Assembly: GCF_014837235.1 (NCBI RefSeq)
Contig: NZ_JACYFT010000001.1
Location: forward strand, 310,001 to 374,000
DNA: 64,000 bases
Direction of reading: 5' to 3'
Origin: Limnohabitans radicicola
GTDB lineage: Bacteria > Pseudomonadota > Gammaproteobacteria > Burkholderiales > Burkholderiaceae_C
Shown here piece by piece: positions 28,825 to 38,296 of this stretch. Positions within the stretch are counted from its first letter, which is position 1; each line of letters starts with the position of its first letter. The notes under the pieces were generated by a model that worked only from the letters and a program-made list of their open reading frames with translations, was not told where the DNA came from and did no database searches. Made by a program: the position numbers and the translations under genes.

Positions 28825-29142
28825 ATGGCCATTTACGAATTGAGAACCTACAACGTCACGGTCGGCAAAATGGCCGAAGTGGTCTCGCTCTACAAGAACG
28901 AAGGCTGGCCAGCCCTGGCCAAACACCCGCAAAAGCTGATGGGCTATTTCACAGGCGACATCGGTGCACTGAACCAGCTGATCCACGTCTGGAAATTCGA
29001 TGACGATGCGGACCGCCGGGCATTCTGGGCGGGCGTGTTCTCGGATCCTGACTTCATGGCTTTCGCAGGCAAGCTGCGCCCGCTGCTGCAATCGCAGGAA
29101 AACAAGCTGATGCTGGCCGCCCCCTGGGGCCCCACGCTCTGA
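28825..29142 (+). CDS. NIPSNAP family protein
   Basis: A 105-residue, single-domain NIPSNAP (ferredoxin-like, dimeric alpha-beta barrel) protein. It opens with IYELRTYNV and has the family's GYFTGDIGALNQLIHVWKFD core. Bacterial members are mostly uncharacterised. The ATG follows GAGGAGTCC. It precedes the yebC-type gene by 72 bases on the same strand. Confidence 0.85.
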   Translation: MAIYELRTYNVTVGKMAEVVSLYKNEGWPALAKHPQKLMGYFTGDIGALNQLIHVWKFDDDADRRAFWAGVFSDPDFMAFAGKLRPLLQSQENKLMLAAPWGPTL

Positions 29143-29214
29143 AAGGCTCGATAATCCAGGGTCACAACACCTCAATTTGCGCCTGGTTGCGCAAGCAACT
29201 CAAGGAAGAACGAC

Positions 29215-29928
29215 ATGGGCGCGCAGTGGAAAGCAAAAGGCAAGGCACAGGCAGCAGACGCCAGAGGCAAACTCTTTGGCCGCCTGGCCAAGGACATCAT
29301 GATCGCTGCACGCAACGGCGCCGATCCCGCCTCGAATGCGCGGCTGCGTCTGGTGGTGGAGCAAGCCCGCAAAGTGTCGATGCCCAAGGACACACTGGAG
29401 CGTGCCATCAAGAAAGGCGCGGGCCTTTTGGGTGATGCCGTGAGTTTTGAGCGCGTGATTTACGAAGGTTTTGCCCCGCACCAGGTGCCCGTCATGATCG
29501 AGGTGCTGACCGACAATGTGAACCGCACGGCCTCGGAGATGCGCGTGCTGTTCCGCAAAGGCCAGCAAGGTACATCGGGCTCGGTGTCCTGGGACTTTGA
29601 CCATGTGGGCATGATCGAGGCGGAACCTGCACAAGCCGGTGCTGACCCTGAATTGGCCGCGATCGAAGCAGGCGCGCAGGACTTTGAGCCTGCCGACGAA
29701 GAAGGCATGACGCTCTTCATCACCGAGGCCACCGATCTGGACCTGGTCAGCCGCGCCCTGCCCACACACGGCTTCACCGTGGTGACGGCCAAGCTGGGCT
29801 ACAAGCCCAAAAACCCGGTAGATCCCGCCAATCTGAGCCCCGAACAACTGGAAGAAGTTGAGGCCTTTCTGGGCGCCATCGACAACAATGACGACGTGCA
29901 AAACGTCTTTGTGGGGCTCGCGGGCTAA
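29215..29928 (+). CDS. YebC/PmpR (TACO1) family protein
   Basis: A 237-residue member of the YebC family, which acts in transcriptional control or in helping ribosomes through difficult stretches, depending on the member. The [27 protein letters not shown] start and [13 protein letters not shown] are typical. It begins MGAQWK rather than the MAGHSKWANI of the main YebC paralogue, so it may be the second copy. Ribosome binding site AAGGAAGA. Confidence 0.88.
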   Translation: MGAQWKAKGKAQAADARGKLFGRLAKDIMIAARNGADPASNARLRLVVEQARKVSMPKDTLERAIKKGAGLLGDAVSFERVIYEGFAPHQVPVMIEVLTDNVNRTASEMRVLFRKGQQGTSGSVSWDFDHVGMIEAEPAQAGADPELAAIEAGAQDFEPADEEGMTLFITEATDLDLVSRALPTHGFTVVTAKLGYKPKNPVDPANLSPEQLEEVEAFLGAIDNNDDVQNVFVGLAG

Positions 29929-29983
29929 GCCCTGAATCTGTACCTGCAGCGGTCTGGCACCCATACAGGGCACCAGCACCCGC

Positions 29984-31198
29984 TCAGTCGACCTTGGCGC
30001 CGCCTGTGAACCAGCGGCCCACCAACTCGCGCTCGGCATCGGTGATGCCCGTCGCGTTGTTCATGGGCATCTGCCGGCTCACCACCACTTGCTGGTAAAT
30101 GCCCTGTGCGTGGGTCTGGATGCCTTCGGCGCTGTCCAGTCGGATGTTCTTCATCTGCATCGTGGCACCGTGGCACATGGAGCAGCGCTGCTCGATCACG
30201 GCCTTGACTTCGGCGAAGGCCACAGGCGCCTGCACAGCAGACACCGTCTGAGCAGGCGCTGCAGGCTTGAGGGCCACGATCACGCCCAAAATCAGGACCA
30301 CCCCCACCACCGCAAAGGGCAGAGGATTCTTGGCCCGGCCCAGGTGGTAGCCGTGGCGCTGCACAAAGAACTGGCGGATCAGGGCCCCGGCGAACATCAT
30401 CACGAACAGCAGCACCCAGCGCTGCTCGTGGGTGTACAAAAAGCTGTAGTGGTTGGACAACATCGCAAAGATCACGGGCAGCGTGAAATAGGTGTTGTGC
30501 ACGCTGCGCTGTTTGCCGCGCTTGCCGTGGATGGCCAGGGCCTGGGCATCGTACTTTTCGCCCGAAGTCATGGCGGCCACCACCTTGCGCTGACCGGGGA
30601 TGATCCAGAAGAACACATTGGCGCTCATCGCGGTGGCGATCATGGCCCCCACCAACAAAAAGGCGGCACGCCCGGCAAACAAGTGGTTGGCCAGCCAGCA
30701 AGCGCAGGCCACAACCAGGATCATCAAACCGGCAACGATCAGTTCGCCGTTTTTGCGAAAACCAAAGAGACGGCAAACGGTGTCATAAACCAGCCAGAAC
30801 GCCACCAGAAAGCCCAGCGCAGCCGCACCCGCAGTGGTCGGCGCCCAGTCCATCAGTGATTTGTCGATCAGGAAGGTGCCCGCGTTCCAGAGGTACAGCA
30901 CCGTGAAAAGCGCAAAGCCGCTGAGCCAGGTCGAGTAACTTTCCCAGTAGAACCAGTGCAGTTTGGTGTGGATTTTCTTGGGTGCCACCATGTACTTCTG
31001 GGGGTTGTAAAAGCCCCCACCGTGCACCGCCCACATGGCGCCATCCACCCCTTTTTCGAGCAAGTCGGGCGAGGTGGGTTTGAGCAGGTTGTTGTCCAGA
31101 AAGACAAAGTAGAACGACGAACCGATCCAGGCAATGGCCGTGATCACATGAACCCACCTGAGCAGCAGGTTGGCCCAATCCAGCAAATAAGCTTCCAT
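29984..31198 (-). CDS. puuD: Urate hydroxylase PuuD (membrane urate oxidase with c-type heme domain)
   Basis: A 404-residue PuuD-type urate oxidase. About eight membrane helices start with RWVHVITAIAWIGSSFYFV, and a C-terminal cytochrome c domain carries the heme motif CSMCH near residue 345. PuuD converts urate to 5-hydroxyisourate and passes electrons to the respiratory chain. It lies downstream of xdhC on the same strand with a 182-base gap that holds its own candidate promoter and palindrome. Together the two genes indicate purine catabolism; the xanthine dehydrogenase subunits are not in the window. Confidence 0.88.
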   Translation of the reverse strand: MEAYLLDWANLLLRWVHVITAIAWIGSSFYFVFLDNNLLKPTSPDLLEKGVDGAMWAVHGGGFYNPQKYMVAPKKIHTKLHWFYWESYSTWLSGFALFTVLYLWNAGTFLIDKSLMDWAPTTAGAAALGFLVAFWLVYDTVCRLFGFRKNGELIVAGLMILVVACACWLANHLFAGRAAFLLVGAMIATAMSANVFFWIIPGQRKVVAAMTSGEKYDAQALAIHGKRGKQRSVHNTYFTLPVIFAMLSNHYSFLYTHEQRWVLLFVMMFAGALIRQFFVQRHGYHLGRAKNPLPFAVVGVVLILGVIVALKPAAPAQTVSAVQAPVAFAEVKAVIEQRCSMCHGATMQMKNIRLDSAEGIQTHAQGIYQQVVVSRQMPMNNATGITDAERELVGRWFTGGAKVD

Positions 31199-31308
31199 CA
31201 GGATTCTCCAACCTGCTCACCACCGCGGGCGCTGTGAGCAGTCATTCTGTCGCGAAGATAAGGGGCTTGAGAGCCCGAATGTGCGCCGCTGCGACTGGTG
31301 CACTCAAG

Positions 31309-31316
31309 TGTATACA
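31309..31316. promoter_or_regulatory. TGTATACA palindrome upstream of puuD
   Basis: TGTATACA, within AATTGTATACACTTG on the minus strand, lies about 110 bases before the puuD start. TATACA can serve as a -10, and the perfect dyad could be an operator for a GntR-type or similar regulator (inference). Confidence 0.35.
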
Positions 31317-31380
31317 ATTTTCCTGGTGCGATCCAGAACCGCGTTTCAGGGTAAACCAGCAAGCCGACATGGGCTGCCCT

Positions 31381-32181
31381 TCAAGCAGCCATCTGCAAGA
31401 GTTGTGCTGCCACGGCCACGGCGATGACCTCAGGCTCTTTGCCTGCGATACCGGGCACCCCAATGGGACACGTGATGCGTGCGATCTCGGTTTCTGAAAA
31501 ACCACGCGCGTCGAGCCGGTGTCGGAAGGTGGCCCATTTGGTCTTGCTGCCGATCAGTCCGACAAACGGCAAATCATGGCGTTCACGCAGGCGCTTGAGG
31601 CAGGCGATGACCACATCCAGGTCCTCGGCGTGGCTGAAACTCATGATGAGCACCCGGCTGCCAGGTGCCAGCGTGTCCACCGCCATGTGCACTGGGCTCG
31701 AGTGTTCACAGACCACCTGGGGGGGCACATCCGTGGGGAAAATTTCGTCGCGGCTGTCGATCCAGCGCACCGCAAAGGGCAAGGGGGCAAGCACATTCAC
31801 CAGCGCCTTGCCCACATGGCCGCCACCAAACAACGCCAAAGGGGTGCGTGCAGGGCCCAGGCGGGCGCGCAAGCCGGCAGCGTCGGTTGCATCGACCCGG
31901 CTGAAAGCCAGCGCCACGGAGCCACCGCAGCACTGCCCCAGGTTCGGACCCAGCACGTGCTGCATGGCCAGCTCTTGCGTTTGCCCCGACAGCAGCAGGC
32001 GGGCGTGCGCGATGGCCTGGTACTCCAGATGCCCCCCGCCGATGGTGCCGCACTCACCGCGGGCAAACACCACCATCGAGGTGCCCGGGCCACGCGGCAC
32101 AGAGCCTCGGGTGGCATTCACCGTCACGCACACGGCGGGCTCTTGGGCCAGTCTTTGAAGGGCTTGATCAATCCAGTTCAC
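31381..32181 (-). CDS. xdhC: Xanthine dehydrogenase accessory protein XdhC
   Basis: A 266-residue XdhC-family protein that binds and delivers the sulfurated molybdenum cofactor to xanthine dehydrogenase. The N-terminal VPRGPGTSMVVF and GTIGGGHLEYQAI segments and a Rossmann-like C-terminal half (ALFGGGHVGKALVNVL) are present. The start is taken as GTG at 32181, preceded by GGAAAG; the track ORF to 32424 has no supporting homology. xdhA and xdhB are absent here, so they lie elsewhere. Confidence 0.85.
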   Translation of the reverse strand: MNWIDQALQRLAQEPAVCVTVNATRGSVPRGPGTSMVVFARGECGTIGGGHLEYQAIAHARLLLSGQTQELAMQHVLGPNLGQCCGGSVALAFSRVDATDAAGLRARLGPARTPLALFGGGHVGKALVNVLAPLPFAVRWIDSRDEIFPTDVPPQVVCEHSSPVHMAVDTLAPGSRVLIMSFSHAEDLDVVIACLKRLRERHDLPFVGLIGSKTKWATFRHRLDARGFSETEIARITCPIGVPGIAGKEPEVIAVAVAAQLLQMAA

Positions 32182-32272
32182 ACGAGCTTTCCATTTTCGA
32201 ACGACAACGCTGCCGGGATGCGGGGGCAATGCCACAATCGCAGCCCATGCAAGAGTATGCCAAGGAGCCACG

Positions 32273-32812
32273 ATGAGCCGCACACAAAGCACCGATTGGA
32301 ACAGCCTGGCGCGCCGCTGGACGGCAGGTCTGTGGGGTTGCACCTCGGCGGTCTTGCTGTGGCTGGGCGGCTGCACCTCCACCCATTTGCAACAGCCGCC
32401 TTCACCCGCCCAAACCCCGGCCAAGCCCGGCGCAGCAAGCTCGCCCAGCGCCTCTACTCAGGCGCTGCAGACGTCCTCGGCTCCCAACGCCAAAGACTAC
32501 CGCAAAGATGCGGCGAAGCATCTGTACTTGCAGCAAAAAGACAAGGTCTTCAAAGGCCGCCTGCCGCCCATGCTCTACGCCATCGGTGTGTTGAATGTGG
32601 ACATCGACCGCCAAGGGCAAATTCAGGCGCTCCAATGGACACGTGCCCCCCGCCATGCCCCTGAGGTCATGGCCGAGATCGAGCGCATGGTCCACGCCGC
32701 AGCCCCCTTCCCTGCCCCCATGCGGCTGGGCAAAGTCACCTACACCGACGTCTGGCTGTGGGACAAGAGCGGACGCTTTCAACTCGATACCCTGACAGAA
32801 GGTCAGGATTGA
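32273..32812 (+). CDS. Putative lipoprotein with TonB C-terminal-like fold
   Basis: A 179-residue protein. A long N-terminal region ends in a lipobox WLGGC (Cys34), followed by a Pro/Ala/Ser linker of about 40 residues. The C-terminal domain (YAIGVLNVDIDRQGQI through AAPFPAP) resembles the C-terminal domain of TonB-family proteins. There is no TonB N-terminal anchor or Pro-Lys spacer, so it is not TonB itself. The role is unknown. Confidence 0.65.
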   Translation: MSRTQSTDWNSLARRWTAGLWGCTSAVLLWLGGCTSTHLQQPPSPAQTPAKPGAASSPSASTQALQTSSAPNAKDYRKDAAKHLYLQQKDKVFKGRLPPMLYAIGVLNVDIDRQGQIQALQWTRAPRHAPEVMAEIERMVHAAAPFPAPMRLGKVTYTDVWLWDKSGRFQLDTLTEGQD

Positions 32813-32885
32813 ATCGCTCTTGCAGTCACCCGCCATCGAGAGAAATATTTCGAATGGATCGCAAAATCAGGATTTATAAACAATA

Positions 32886-32910
32886 AACCCCGCCATGGCG
32901 GGGTTCATGT
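32886..32910 (-). terminator. Terminator after the H-NS-like gene
   Basis: A perfect 20-base palindrome AACCCCGC / GCGGGGTT is followed on the minus strand by a short T-rich tract (TTTATTG). It lies 20 bases beyond the H-NS-like stop and also faces the lipoprotein gene. Confidence 0.7.
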
Positions 32911-32929
32911 GAATCGTGATGTGAGAGAT

Positions 32930-33226
32930 TCAGGCAATCAGAAACTGGTTGCGGTCTTTGCCATCGATCCATTTGGGCGCTTTGCCGCGGCCAGTCCATG
33001 TTTGCCCAGTGGCAGGATCGCGGTATTTGGGAGCCACCTTGGCAGTGGATTTGCCAGCAGACTTGGCACCACGGGACGGAAATACATCTTGCGCCGTCAG
33101 GCCAAATTCAGCCACAAGTTCACGGACTTTGGCCACAGCCGCAGCAATTTCATTTTGGCGTGCCTGGACAATGGCTTTTTCAAGAATTTCACGTTGCTGA
33201 AGCAATTCTTTATAACTTTGGCTCAT
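32930..33226 (-). CDS. H-NS family nucleoid-associated protein
   Basis: A 98-residue H-NS-like protein. An N-terminal coiled-coil oligomerisation region (about residues 1-45) and a linker lead to the C-terminal DNA-binding segment YRDPATGQTWTGRGKAPKWI, which has the H-NS-type GRG core that enters AT-rich minor grooves. It is the short betaproteobacterial form. It is flanked by AT-rich upstream DNA, as is common for self-regulated H-NS genes. Confidence 0.92.
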   Translation of the reverse strand: MSQSYKELLQQREILEKAIVQARQNEIAAAVAKVRELVAEFGLTAQDVFPSRGAKSAGKSTAKVAPKYRDPATGQTWTGRGKAPKWIDGKDRNQFLIA

Positions 33227-33322
33227 GAGGTAACTCCATTAAAAAATAATCATCCAATATATCAGATGTTTATCGCATGGAGATGCCCAGTATTCAATAT
33301 GCCGTCCTGAATCAGGCCATTT

Positions 33323-34618
33323 TCATGGCGACGCCATTAAATGGGCCAAAACTTTATCAATTCGGCGTCCATCCAGGTCCACGATTTCAAAACGCCACCC
33401 CCCGATCACCACAGACTCGCCAGTCTGGGGTAATCGGCCCAAAACAAAAAGCAACAAGCCCGCCAGCGTGTTGTAGAGCCCCCTGTCTTCGGCAGGCAGG
33501 TCCTTGATTTCCAGCCGGGCCTTGAGTTCATTGATGGGCATGAGCCCGTCCAGCAACCAAGAGCCATCGCTGCGTTGCGTGGCCCAGGCTTCGGTCTGGG
33601 TATCGGGTTTGAGCTCACCCGTGATGGCTTCGAGCAAATCCAGCGGGGTCAGCAAACCCTGCACTTCGCCATATTCGTCCACCACAAAAAGCATGCGACT
33701 GGACTGGTCGCGCAGTTGTTCGAGCAACTCCATGCCGCTGAGGGTTTCAGGAACAAAATGCGCTGGATGCGCAAAATGCTCAATGGGACGCGACTCCCCA
33801 GCGGGCAAGGCCAGCAACTGGAAGACACTGATCACGCCCAGCACATGCTCGAGGCCATCGCGGCAGACCGGATACCAGGAATGGTGGCCCGCTTCGCGCA
33901 GGGCGTTGATGCGGGCCATCGCTTCGGGCAGCGTCATGGCGGCATCCAGCCATTGGATATCGCTGCGGGGCGTCATCATCGACGTCAAGGGCCTGTCGTC
34001 CAGATGGAACACATTGCGCACCATCTGGTGCTCGTGCTCCTCGATCAAGCCGGCATGCACGCCTTCGGCCAGACTGGCGGTGATCTCCTCCTCGGTCACC
34101 TCCTGGCTGCCTTTGCTGCTGATGCGCATGAGCTTGAGCACCCCTTGCGTGGACAGCGCCAGCAGCTTCACAAACGGTCCTGCTGCGCTGGCCAGCCAGG
34201 CCATGGGGCGTGACACCCAGCGGGCCACCGCCTCCGGGTAGAGCTGACCGATGCGCTTGGGCACCAGCTCACCAAAAATGATGGTGGCAAAGGTGATCAG
34301 GGTAACGACGATGGCCGTGGCCGACAAGGCAGCGGCGGCCTCGCTCAAACCCCGGGCTGTCAGGTACTGCGCCAGACCCGCACTGAACGCGGCTTCGCCG
34401 ACGATGCCGTTGAGCACGCCGATCGAGGTGATGCCCACCTGCACAGTCGACAGAAACTGGGTGGGTTGCTCCAGCAAGGTGATGGCCACCTTGGCCCCTT
34501 TGTCGCCGGCTTCGTCGAGCGCGGCCAGCCGCGCCTTGCGACTGGAGGCGAGCGCCATTTCAGACATGGCAAACAAGCCGTTGAGCAGGATCAGAAAGGC
34601 AATCAGCAGGAAATCCAT
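33323..34618 (-). CDS. HlyC/CorC (CNNM) family transporter-associated protein
   Basis: A 431-residue protein: an N-terminal CNNM membrane domain with about four helices (residues 1-190), a pair of CBS domains (about residues 200-330, including SMMTPRSDIQWLD and MLFVVDEYGEVQGLLT), and a C-terminal CorC_HlyC domain. The family is linked to magnesium and cobalt handling. The ATG at 34618 (MDFLLIAFL) is used instead of the longer track ORF. It diverges from apaH with a gap of about 100 bases. Confidence 0.9.
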   Translation of the reverse strand: MDFLLIAFLILLNGLFAMSEMALASSRKARLAALDEAGDKGAKVAITLLEQPTQFLSTVQVGITSIGVLNGIVGEAAFSAGLAQYLTARGLSEAAAALSATAIVVTLITFATIIFGELVPKRIGQLYPEAVARWVSRPMAWLASAAGPFVKLLALSTQGVLKLMRISSKGSQEVTEEEITASLAEGVHAGLIEEHEHQMVRNVFHLDDRPLTSMMTPRSDIQWLDAAMTLPEAMARINALREAGHHSWYPVCRDGLEHVLGVISVFQLLALPAGESRPIEHFAHPAHFVPETLSGMELLEQLRDQSSRMLFVVDEYGEVQGLLTPLDLLEAITGELKPDTQTEAWATQRSDGSWLLDGLMPINELKARLEIKDLPAEDRGLYNTLAGLLLFVLGRLPQTGESVVIGGWRFEIVDLDGRRIDKVLAHLMASP

Positions 34619-34718
34619 GACCCCATTGTGCCAAGGAAGCGAGGCAGCATCGCCGCTGCCGACTGTGGGCCGCGCGCACGCACAGCCAATTTGGGACAAT
34701 CGGTCTCAAGAGGTGTTT

Positions 34719-35549
34719 ATGGCGGTGTATTTGATTGGCGACATCCAGGGCTGCGACGAGCCCCTGGCGCGCCTGCTGGAAAAGGTGGATTTCTCGCCCA
34801 GTCGCGATGCCTTGTTTGTGCTGGGCGATCTGGTCAACCGTGGCCCCGACTCGGCCGGGGTGCTGCGCCGCTTGATGGCGCTGGGCCCATCGGTGCATTG
34901 CGTGCTGGGCAACCACGATCTGCATGCACTGGCCGTGGCCACGGGTGCGCGCCACAGCAGCCGCATGGACACCCTGCAAAACCTGCTGCATGCCCCGGAC
35001 CGTGACACCCTGCTCAACTGGCTTCGCCACCAACACATGGCACTGCACGCCCACGGCATGCTGATGGTGCACGCCGGGGTGTTGCCACAGTGGTCCACCG
35101 CACAGACGCTGCGCCTGGCCGCCGAAGTCGAAGCGGTGCTGCAAGGCCCTGATTGGCAAGACTTCTTGCGTCATATGTACGGCAACCAGCCTGCCGCCTG
35201 GGACGACGCGCTCGTCGGCATCGAGCGGCTTCGGGTCACCGTGAATGCCCTCACCCGGCTGCGCTTTTGCACCGCCCAGGGGGTGATGGAGTTTGAATCC
35301 AAGGACAGCGCCCAGGCCGCCCCAGCGGGCTGTATGCCCTGGTTTGACGTGCCTGGACGCCAGACAGCCCATGATGTGGTGGCCTTTGGCCATTGGTCCA
35401 CCCTGGGCTGGCTGGACCGCAGCGATGTCTGGGCATTGGACTCCGGATGCGTGTGGGGCGGCTGCCTCAGTGCACTGGCGCTGGACCCGGTGCATCAGCG
35501 GCACGCCCTGATTCAAGTCGGCTGCGAACCAGCGCAGACACCGGGATGA
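34719..35549 (+). CDS. apaH: Symmetrical bis(5'-nucleosyl)-tetraphosphatase ApaH
   Basis: A 276-residue calcineurin-type phosphatase that hydrolyses Ap4A to two ADP and can also decap NpnN-RNA. The metal-site motifs GDIQG, GDLVNRGPDS and GNHD appear in order within the first 70 residues. The ATG at 34719 is used; the longer track ORF is antisense to the CorC gene. A Nudix hydrolase follows 41 bases later. Confidence 0.93.
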   Translation: MAVYLIGDIQGCDEPLARLLEKVDFSPSRDALFVLGDLVNRGPDSAGVLRRLMALGPSVHCVLGNHDLHALAVATGARHSSRMDTLQNLLHAPDRDTLLNWLRHQHMALHAHGMLMVHAGVLPQWSTAQTLRLAAEVEAVLQGPDWQDFLRHMYGNQPAAWDDALVGIERLRVTVNALTRLRFCTAQGVMEFESKDSAQAAPAGCMPWFDVPGRQTAHDVVAFGHWSTLGWLDRSDVWALDSGCVWGGCLSALALDPVHQRHALIQVGCEPAQTPG

Positions 35550-35590
35550 GCACCGGCCAGCAGCGCCCCCGCCAAAGACAGGTATAAACC

Positions 35591-36334
35591 ATGGCTGTGT
35601 CTTCTCCTTTGTCCTTTGACCCCCGCCAGGTGCCCGTGTCCCGTGTGGACGACGACCTGCCGCGTGTGCCCCATGCTCACCTGCGGCCCGAGGCACTGCG
35701 TCAGCGCTTTGCCTCGCCCCCAGATTGGTCTCCCGAGGTCGTGCGAGAGCCACGCTTTGGCGAACGGGCACCCGCCCAAGCCGCGGTGCTGATCCCCATC
35801 GTGCTGCGCGACGCGGGGGCGGGTGGCCCCACCATCTTGCTGACGCTGCGCACGGCGCACCTGTCCACCCATTCGGGGCAAATTGCATTCCCGGGTGGCA
35901 AGGTCGACGCCGAAGACCCCAGCGTACAGGCAGCCGCCCTGCGCGAAGCCCACGAAGAGGTGGGCCTGTCGCCCGAGCGGGTGCAGGTGATCGGCGAATT
36001 GCCGATCTATGTGACCGGCACCTCTTTCCTGGTCACCCCGGTGGTGGGACTGGTGGAGCCCAACTTCACCTTGAACCCCAACCCGGGGGAAGTGGCCGAC
36101 GTGTTCGAAGTGCCTTTGGCCTTTTTGATGAACCCAGCGCACCACCGCCGCCACACGGTGGACTGGCAAAGCGGTCGCCGTGAATGGTTTTCCATGCCTT
36201 ACACCGAGCACCGGCTCAACGGCCAAGGGCTCATCGAGCCGGTGGAGCGTTTCATTTGGGGCGCCACTGCGGGCATGCTGAGGAATTTTTACCGTTTCTT
36301 GCTGGCTGAACATGCAGCCTCGGAGGTGCAATGA
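35591..36334 (+). CDS. Nudix hydrolase, CoA pyrophosphatase type
   Basis: A 247-residue Nudix enzyme. The Nudix box reads GGKVDAEDPSVQAAALREAHEEVGL, near residues 100-124, and is preceded by a UPF0035-like LRTAHLSTHSGQIAFPGG segment, which points to CoA pyrophosphatase. It probably splits CoA or acyl-CoA to 4'-phosphopantetheine and 3',5'-ADP. Its stop overlaps the start of the CobD/CbiB-like gene by 4 bases. Confidence 0.88.
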   Translation: MAVSSPLSFDPRQVPVSRVDDDLPRVPHAHLRPEALRQRFASPPDWSPEVVREPRFGERAPAQAAVLIPIVLRDAGAGGPTILLTLRTAHLSTHSGQIAFPGGKVDAEDPSVQAAALREAHEEVGLSPERVQVIGELPIYVTGTSFLVTPVVGLVEPNFTLNPNPGEVADVFEVPLAFLMNPAHHRRHTVDWQSGRREWFSMPYTEHRLNGQGLIEPVERFIWGATAGMLRNFYRFLLAEHAASEVQ

Positions 36335-37308
36335 GTTTTTTTGCGATTCTTCTGGCCTTGGTGCTCGAGCAAGCCCGACCCATGACGGCGCAAAGCCGCA
36401 TTTACAACATCGTGGGCGGCTGGGCCGACTGGGTGGCGCGCACGCTCGACGCGGGTGTGCGCCACCAGGCGTGGGTGGCCTGGGGCATCACGGTCCTGGC
36501 CCCTGCCGTGTTGGTCATGCTGGTGCACTGGCTGTTGGTGCTGAGCCTGGGCTGGCTGGTGGCCATGCTGTGGAATGTGGCGCTTTTGTATGTGACTTTG
36601 GGCTTTCGCCAATTCAGCCATCACTTCACCGCCATCCGCGATGCGCTGGAGGACGGTGACGAAGCCAAAGCCCGCGAACTGCTGGCCGAATGGCAGCAAG
36701 TCAAGGTGGGCGACATCGCACGCAGCGAAATCGTGCGCCATGCCATCGAGTACTCGATGATCGCCGCGCACAGACACGTCTTTGGGGTGTTTTTTTGGTA
36801 CGCGGTGATGTCCATCATCGGCCTGGGGCCTGTGGGCGCTGTGGTTTACCGCATGGCGGATCACGCACAGGCCCGCTGGCAGCGCCAGCAAGCCGATGGC
36901 TCCGGGGTCAGCGAAGTGCTGAGCGAAGTGTCGCAGCACGCCTGGATGGCCATCGACTGGCTGCCCGCGCGTGCCACGGCTTTGGGCTTTGCCATCGTGG
37001 GCAGTTTTGAAGACGCGATGGACGGCTGGCGCAACCACGCGCAACGCTTCCCCGAAGACAACGACGGCGTGATCCTGGCTGCCACCGCGGGTGCCATCAA
37101 CATCCAGCTCGGCGGCGCTGCATTGGGCAGTCAGAGCGGGCCGGACGGTGAAGAGCCTGACAGCGACAAGATCGCTGGCAGCAGCAGCACCCCAGGTCGC
37201 CCCGCACAAGTGGCACACTTCGCGCAGGTGGTGGGTCTGGTCTGGCGCACGGTGCTGATGTGGCTGGTGCTGGTGGCCTTGCTCACCATGGCCAACCTGC
37301 TCGGCTGA
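36331..37308 (+). CDS. CobD/CbiB family membrane protein
   Basis: A 325-residue membrane protein of the CobD/CbiB family. CobD/CbiB joins aminopropanol to adenosylcobyric acid in cobalamin synthesis. The N-terminus LALVLEQARP and the HHFTAIRDALEDGD stretch fit the family form often annotated in betaproteobacteria, some of which is AmpE-like. No cobalamin genes are nearby, so a role in B12 synthesis is unproved. Membrane segments are near residues 50-90, 150-175 and the C-terminus. Confidence 0.8.
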   Translation: MSFFAILLALVLEQARPMTAQSRIYNIVGGWADWVARTLDAGVRHQAWVAWGITVLAPAVLVMLVHWLLVLSLGWLVAMLWNVALLYVTLGFRQFSHHFTAIRDALEDGDEAKARELLAEWQQVKVGDIARSEIVRHAIEYSMIAAHRHVFGVFFWYAVMSIIGLGPVGAVVYRMADHAQARWQRQQADGSGVSEVLSEVSQHAWMAIDWLPARATALGFAIVGSFEDAMDGWRNHAQRFPEDNDGVILAATAGAINIQLGGAALGSQSGPDGEEPDSDKIAGSSSTPGRPAQVAHFAQVVGLVWRTVLMWLVLVALLTMANLLG

Positions 37309-37327
37309 GACCTTCGGGACAGTCAGC

Positions 37328-38296
37328 TCACCAGCGCTGCTGGCCCAACTCTTCAAACAGCTGCGCGTAAATGCGGTGGCGCCGAGCACTGATGGTGCCT
37401 GTCTTTTCATCCGTGCTGACCTCGGCCAGCACAGCGCAGCCCGGCTCATGCAGGTGGGTGCAGTTGTAGAACTTGCATTGACCCAGGTACTGGCGCAAAT
37501 CGGGCATGCATTGGGCCAGCTGCGTGGGCTCGATGTGGTTCAGGCCAAACTCCTGAAAACCCGGCGAATCGATCAAAGCGGTGCGCTGCCCTGCCCGGTC
37601 CAGCTCGGGCACCCAGTACCAGCGCGTGTTGGTGGTGGTGTGCTTGCCCGAGTTGAGCGCTTGTGAAATTTCCCCGGTCTCCACTTGCGCGTCAGGCAGC
37701 AGGCGGTTGATCAGCGTGCTCTTGCCGCTGCCTGAGGGGCCCAGCACCAGCGTGGTCTGGCCTTGCAGCTGCGCGCACAGGGCGTCGACACCATCGCTTT
37801 GCGTCAGCGTCGAGCGCGGGTTCAGGCTCAGAGGCAAGACCAGGTAACCCATGGCACGGTAAGGAGCCAGCCGCTCCCAGGCCTGCGCAAAAGGCGCGGC
37901 CAAATCGCTTTTGTTGAGCGCAATGATGGGGGTGATTTTTTCAGCCTCGGCCGCCACCAGGGCCCGGCACAGCTGGCTTTCCGAGAACTCGGGCTCGGCC
38001 GCGATCAAGATCAAAACCCGGTCCAGGTTGGCGGCAAAGGATTTGGTGCGGATTTCGTCCTGACGGTAGAACAGGTTGCGGCGTTCCTGCAGGCGTTCAA
38101 TGCTGCCCTCGTCGCCCGTCGCCTGCCAAAGCACCTGATCGCCGACCACGGCCTGGTTCTTCTTGCCACGCGGGTGGCAGATCAATCGGCGGCCGTCGGG
38201 CGTTTCCACCAGGCTGTGGCGCCCGTAAGCGGCCACCACCAGGCCGGCTTGCAAGTCTGCAGTGGGCGCTGCCTCGCGCGCTTTGGCTTTGCTCAT
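37328..38296 (-). CDS. rsgA: Ribosome small subunit-dependent GTPase A
   Basis: A 322-residue circularly permuted GTPase that checks late 30S maturation. An N-terminal OB-fold is followed by G4 NKSDL, then G1 GPSGSGKSTLINRL, then DSPGFQEFGL (G3), which confirms the permuted order. The C-terminal zinc site lies in CKFYNCTHLHEPGCAV. Its start overlaps the stop of the M48 protease gene by 4 bases. Confidence 0.95.
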   Translation of the reverse strand: MSKAKAREAAPTADLQAGLVVAAYGRHSLVETPDGRRLICHPRGKKNQAVVGDQVLWQATGDEGSIERLQERRNLFYRQDEIRTKSFAANLDRVLILIAAEPEFSESQLCRALVAAEAEKITPIIALNKSDLAAPFAQAWERLAPYRAMGYLVLPLSLNPRSTLTQSDGVDALCAQLQGQTTLVLGPSGSGKSTLINRLLPDAQVETGEISQALNSGKHTTTNTRWYWVPELDRAGQRTALIDSPGFQEFGLNHIEPTQLAQCMPDLRQYLGQCKFYNCTHLHEPGCAVLAEVSTDEKTGTISARRHRIYAQLFEELGQQRW

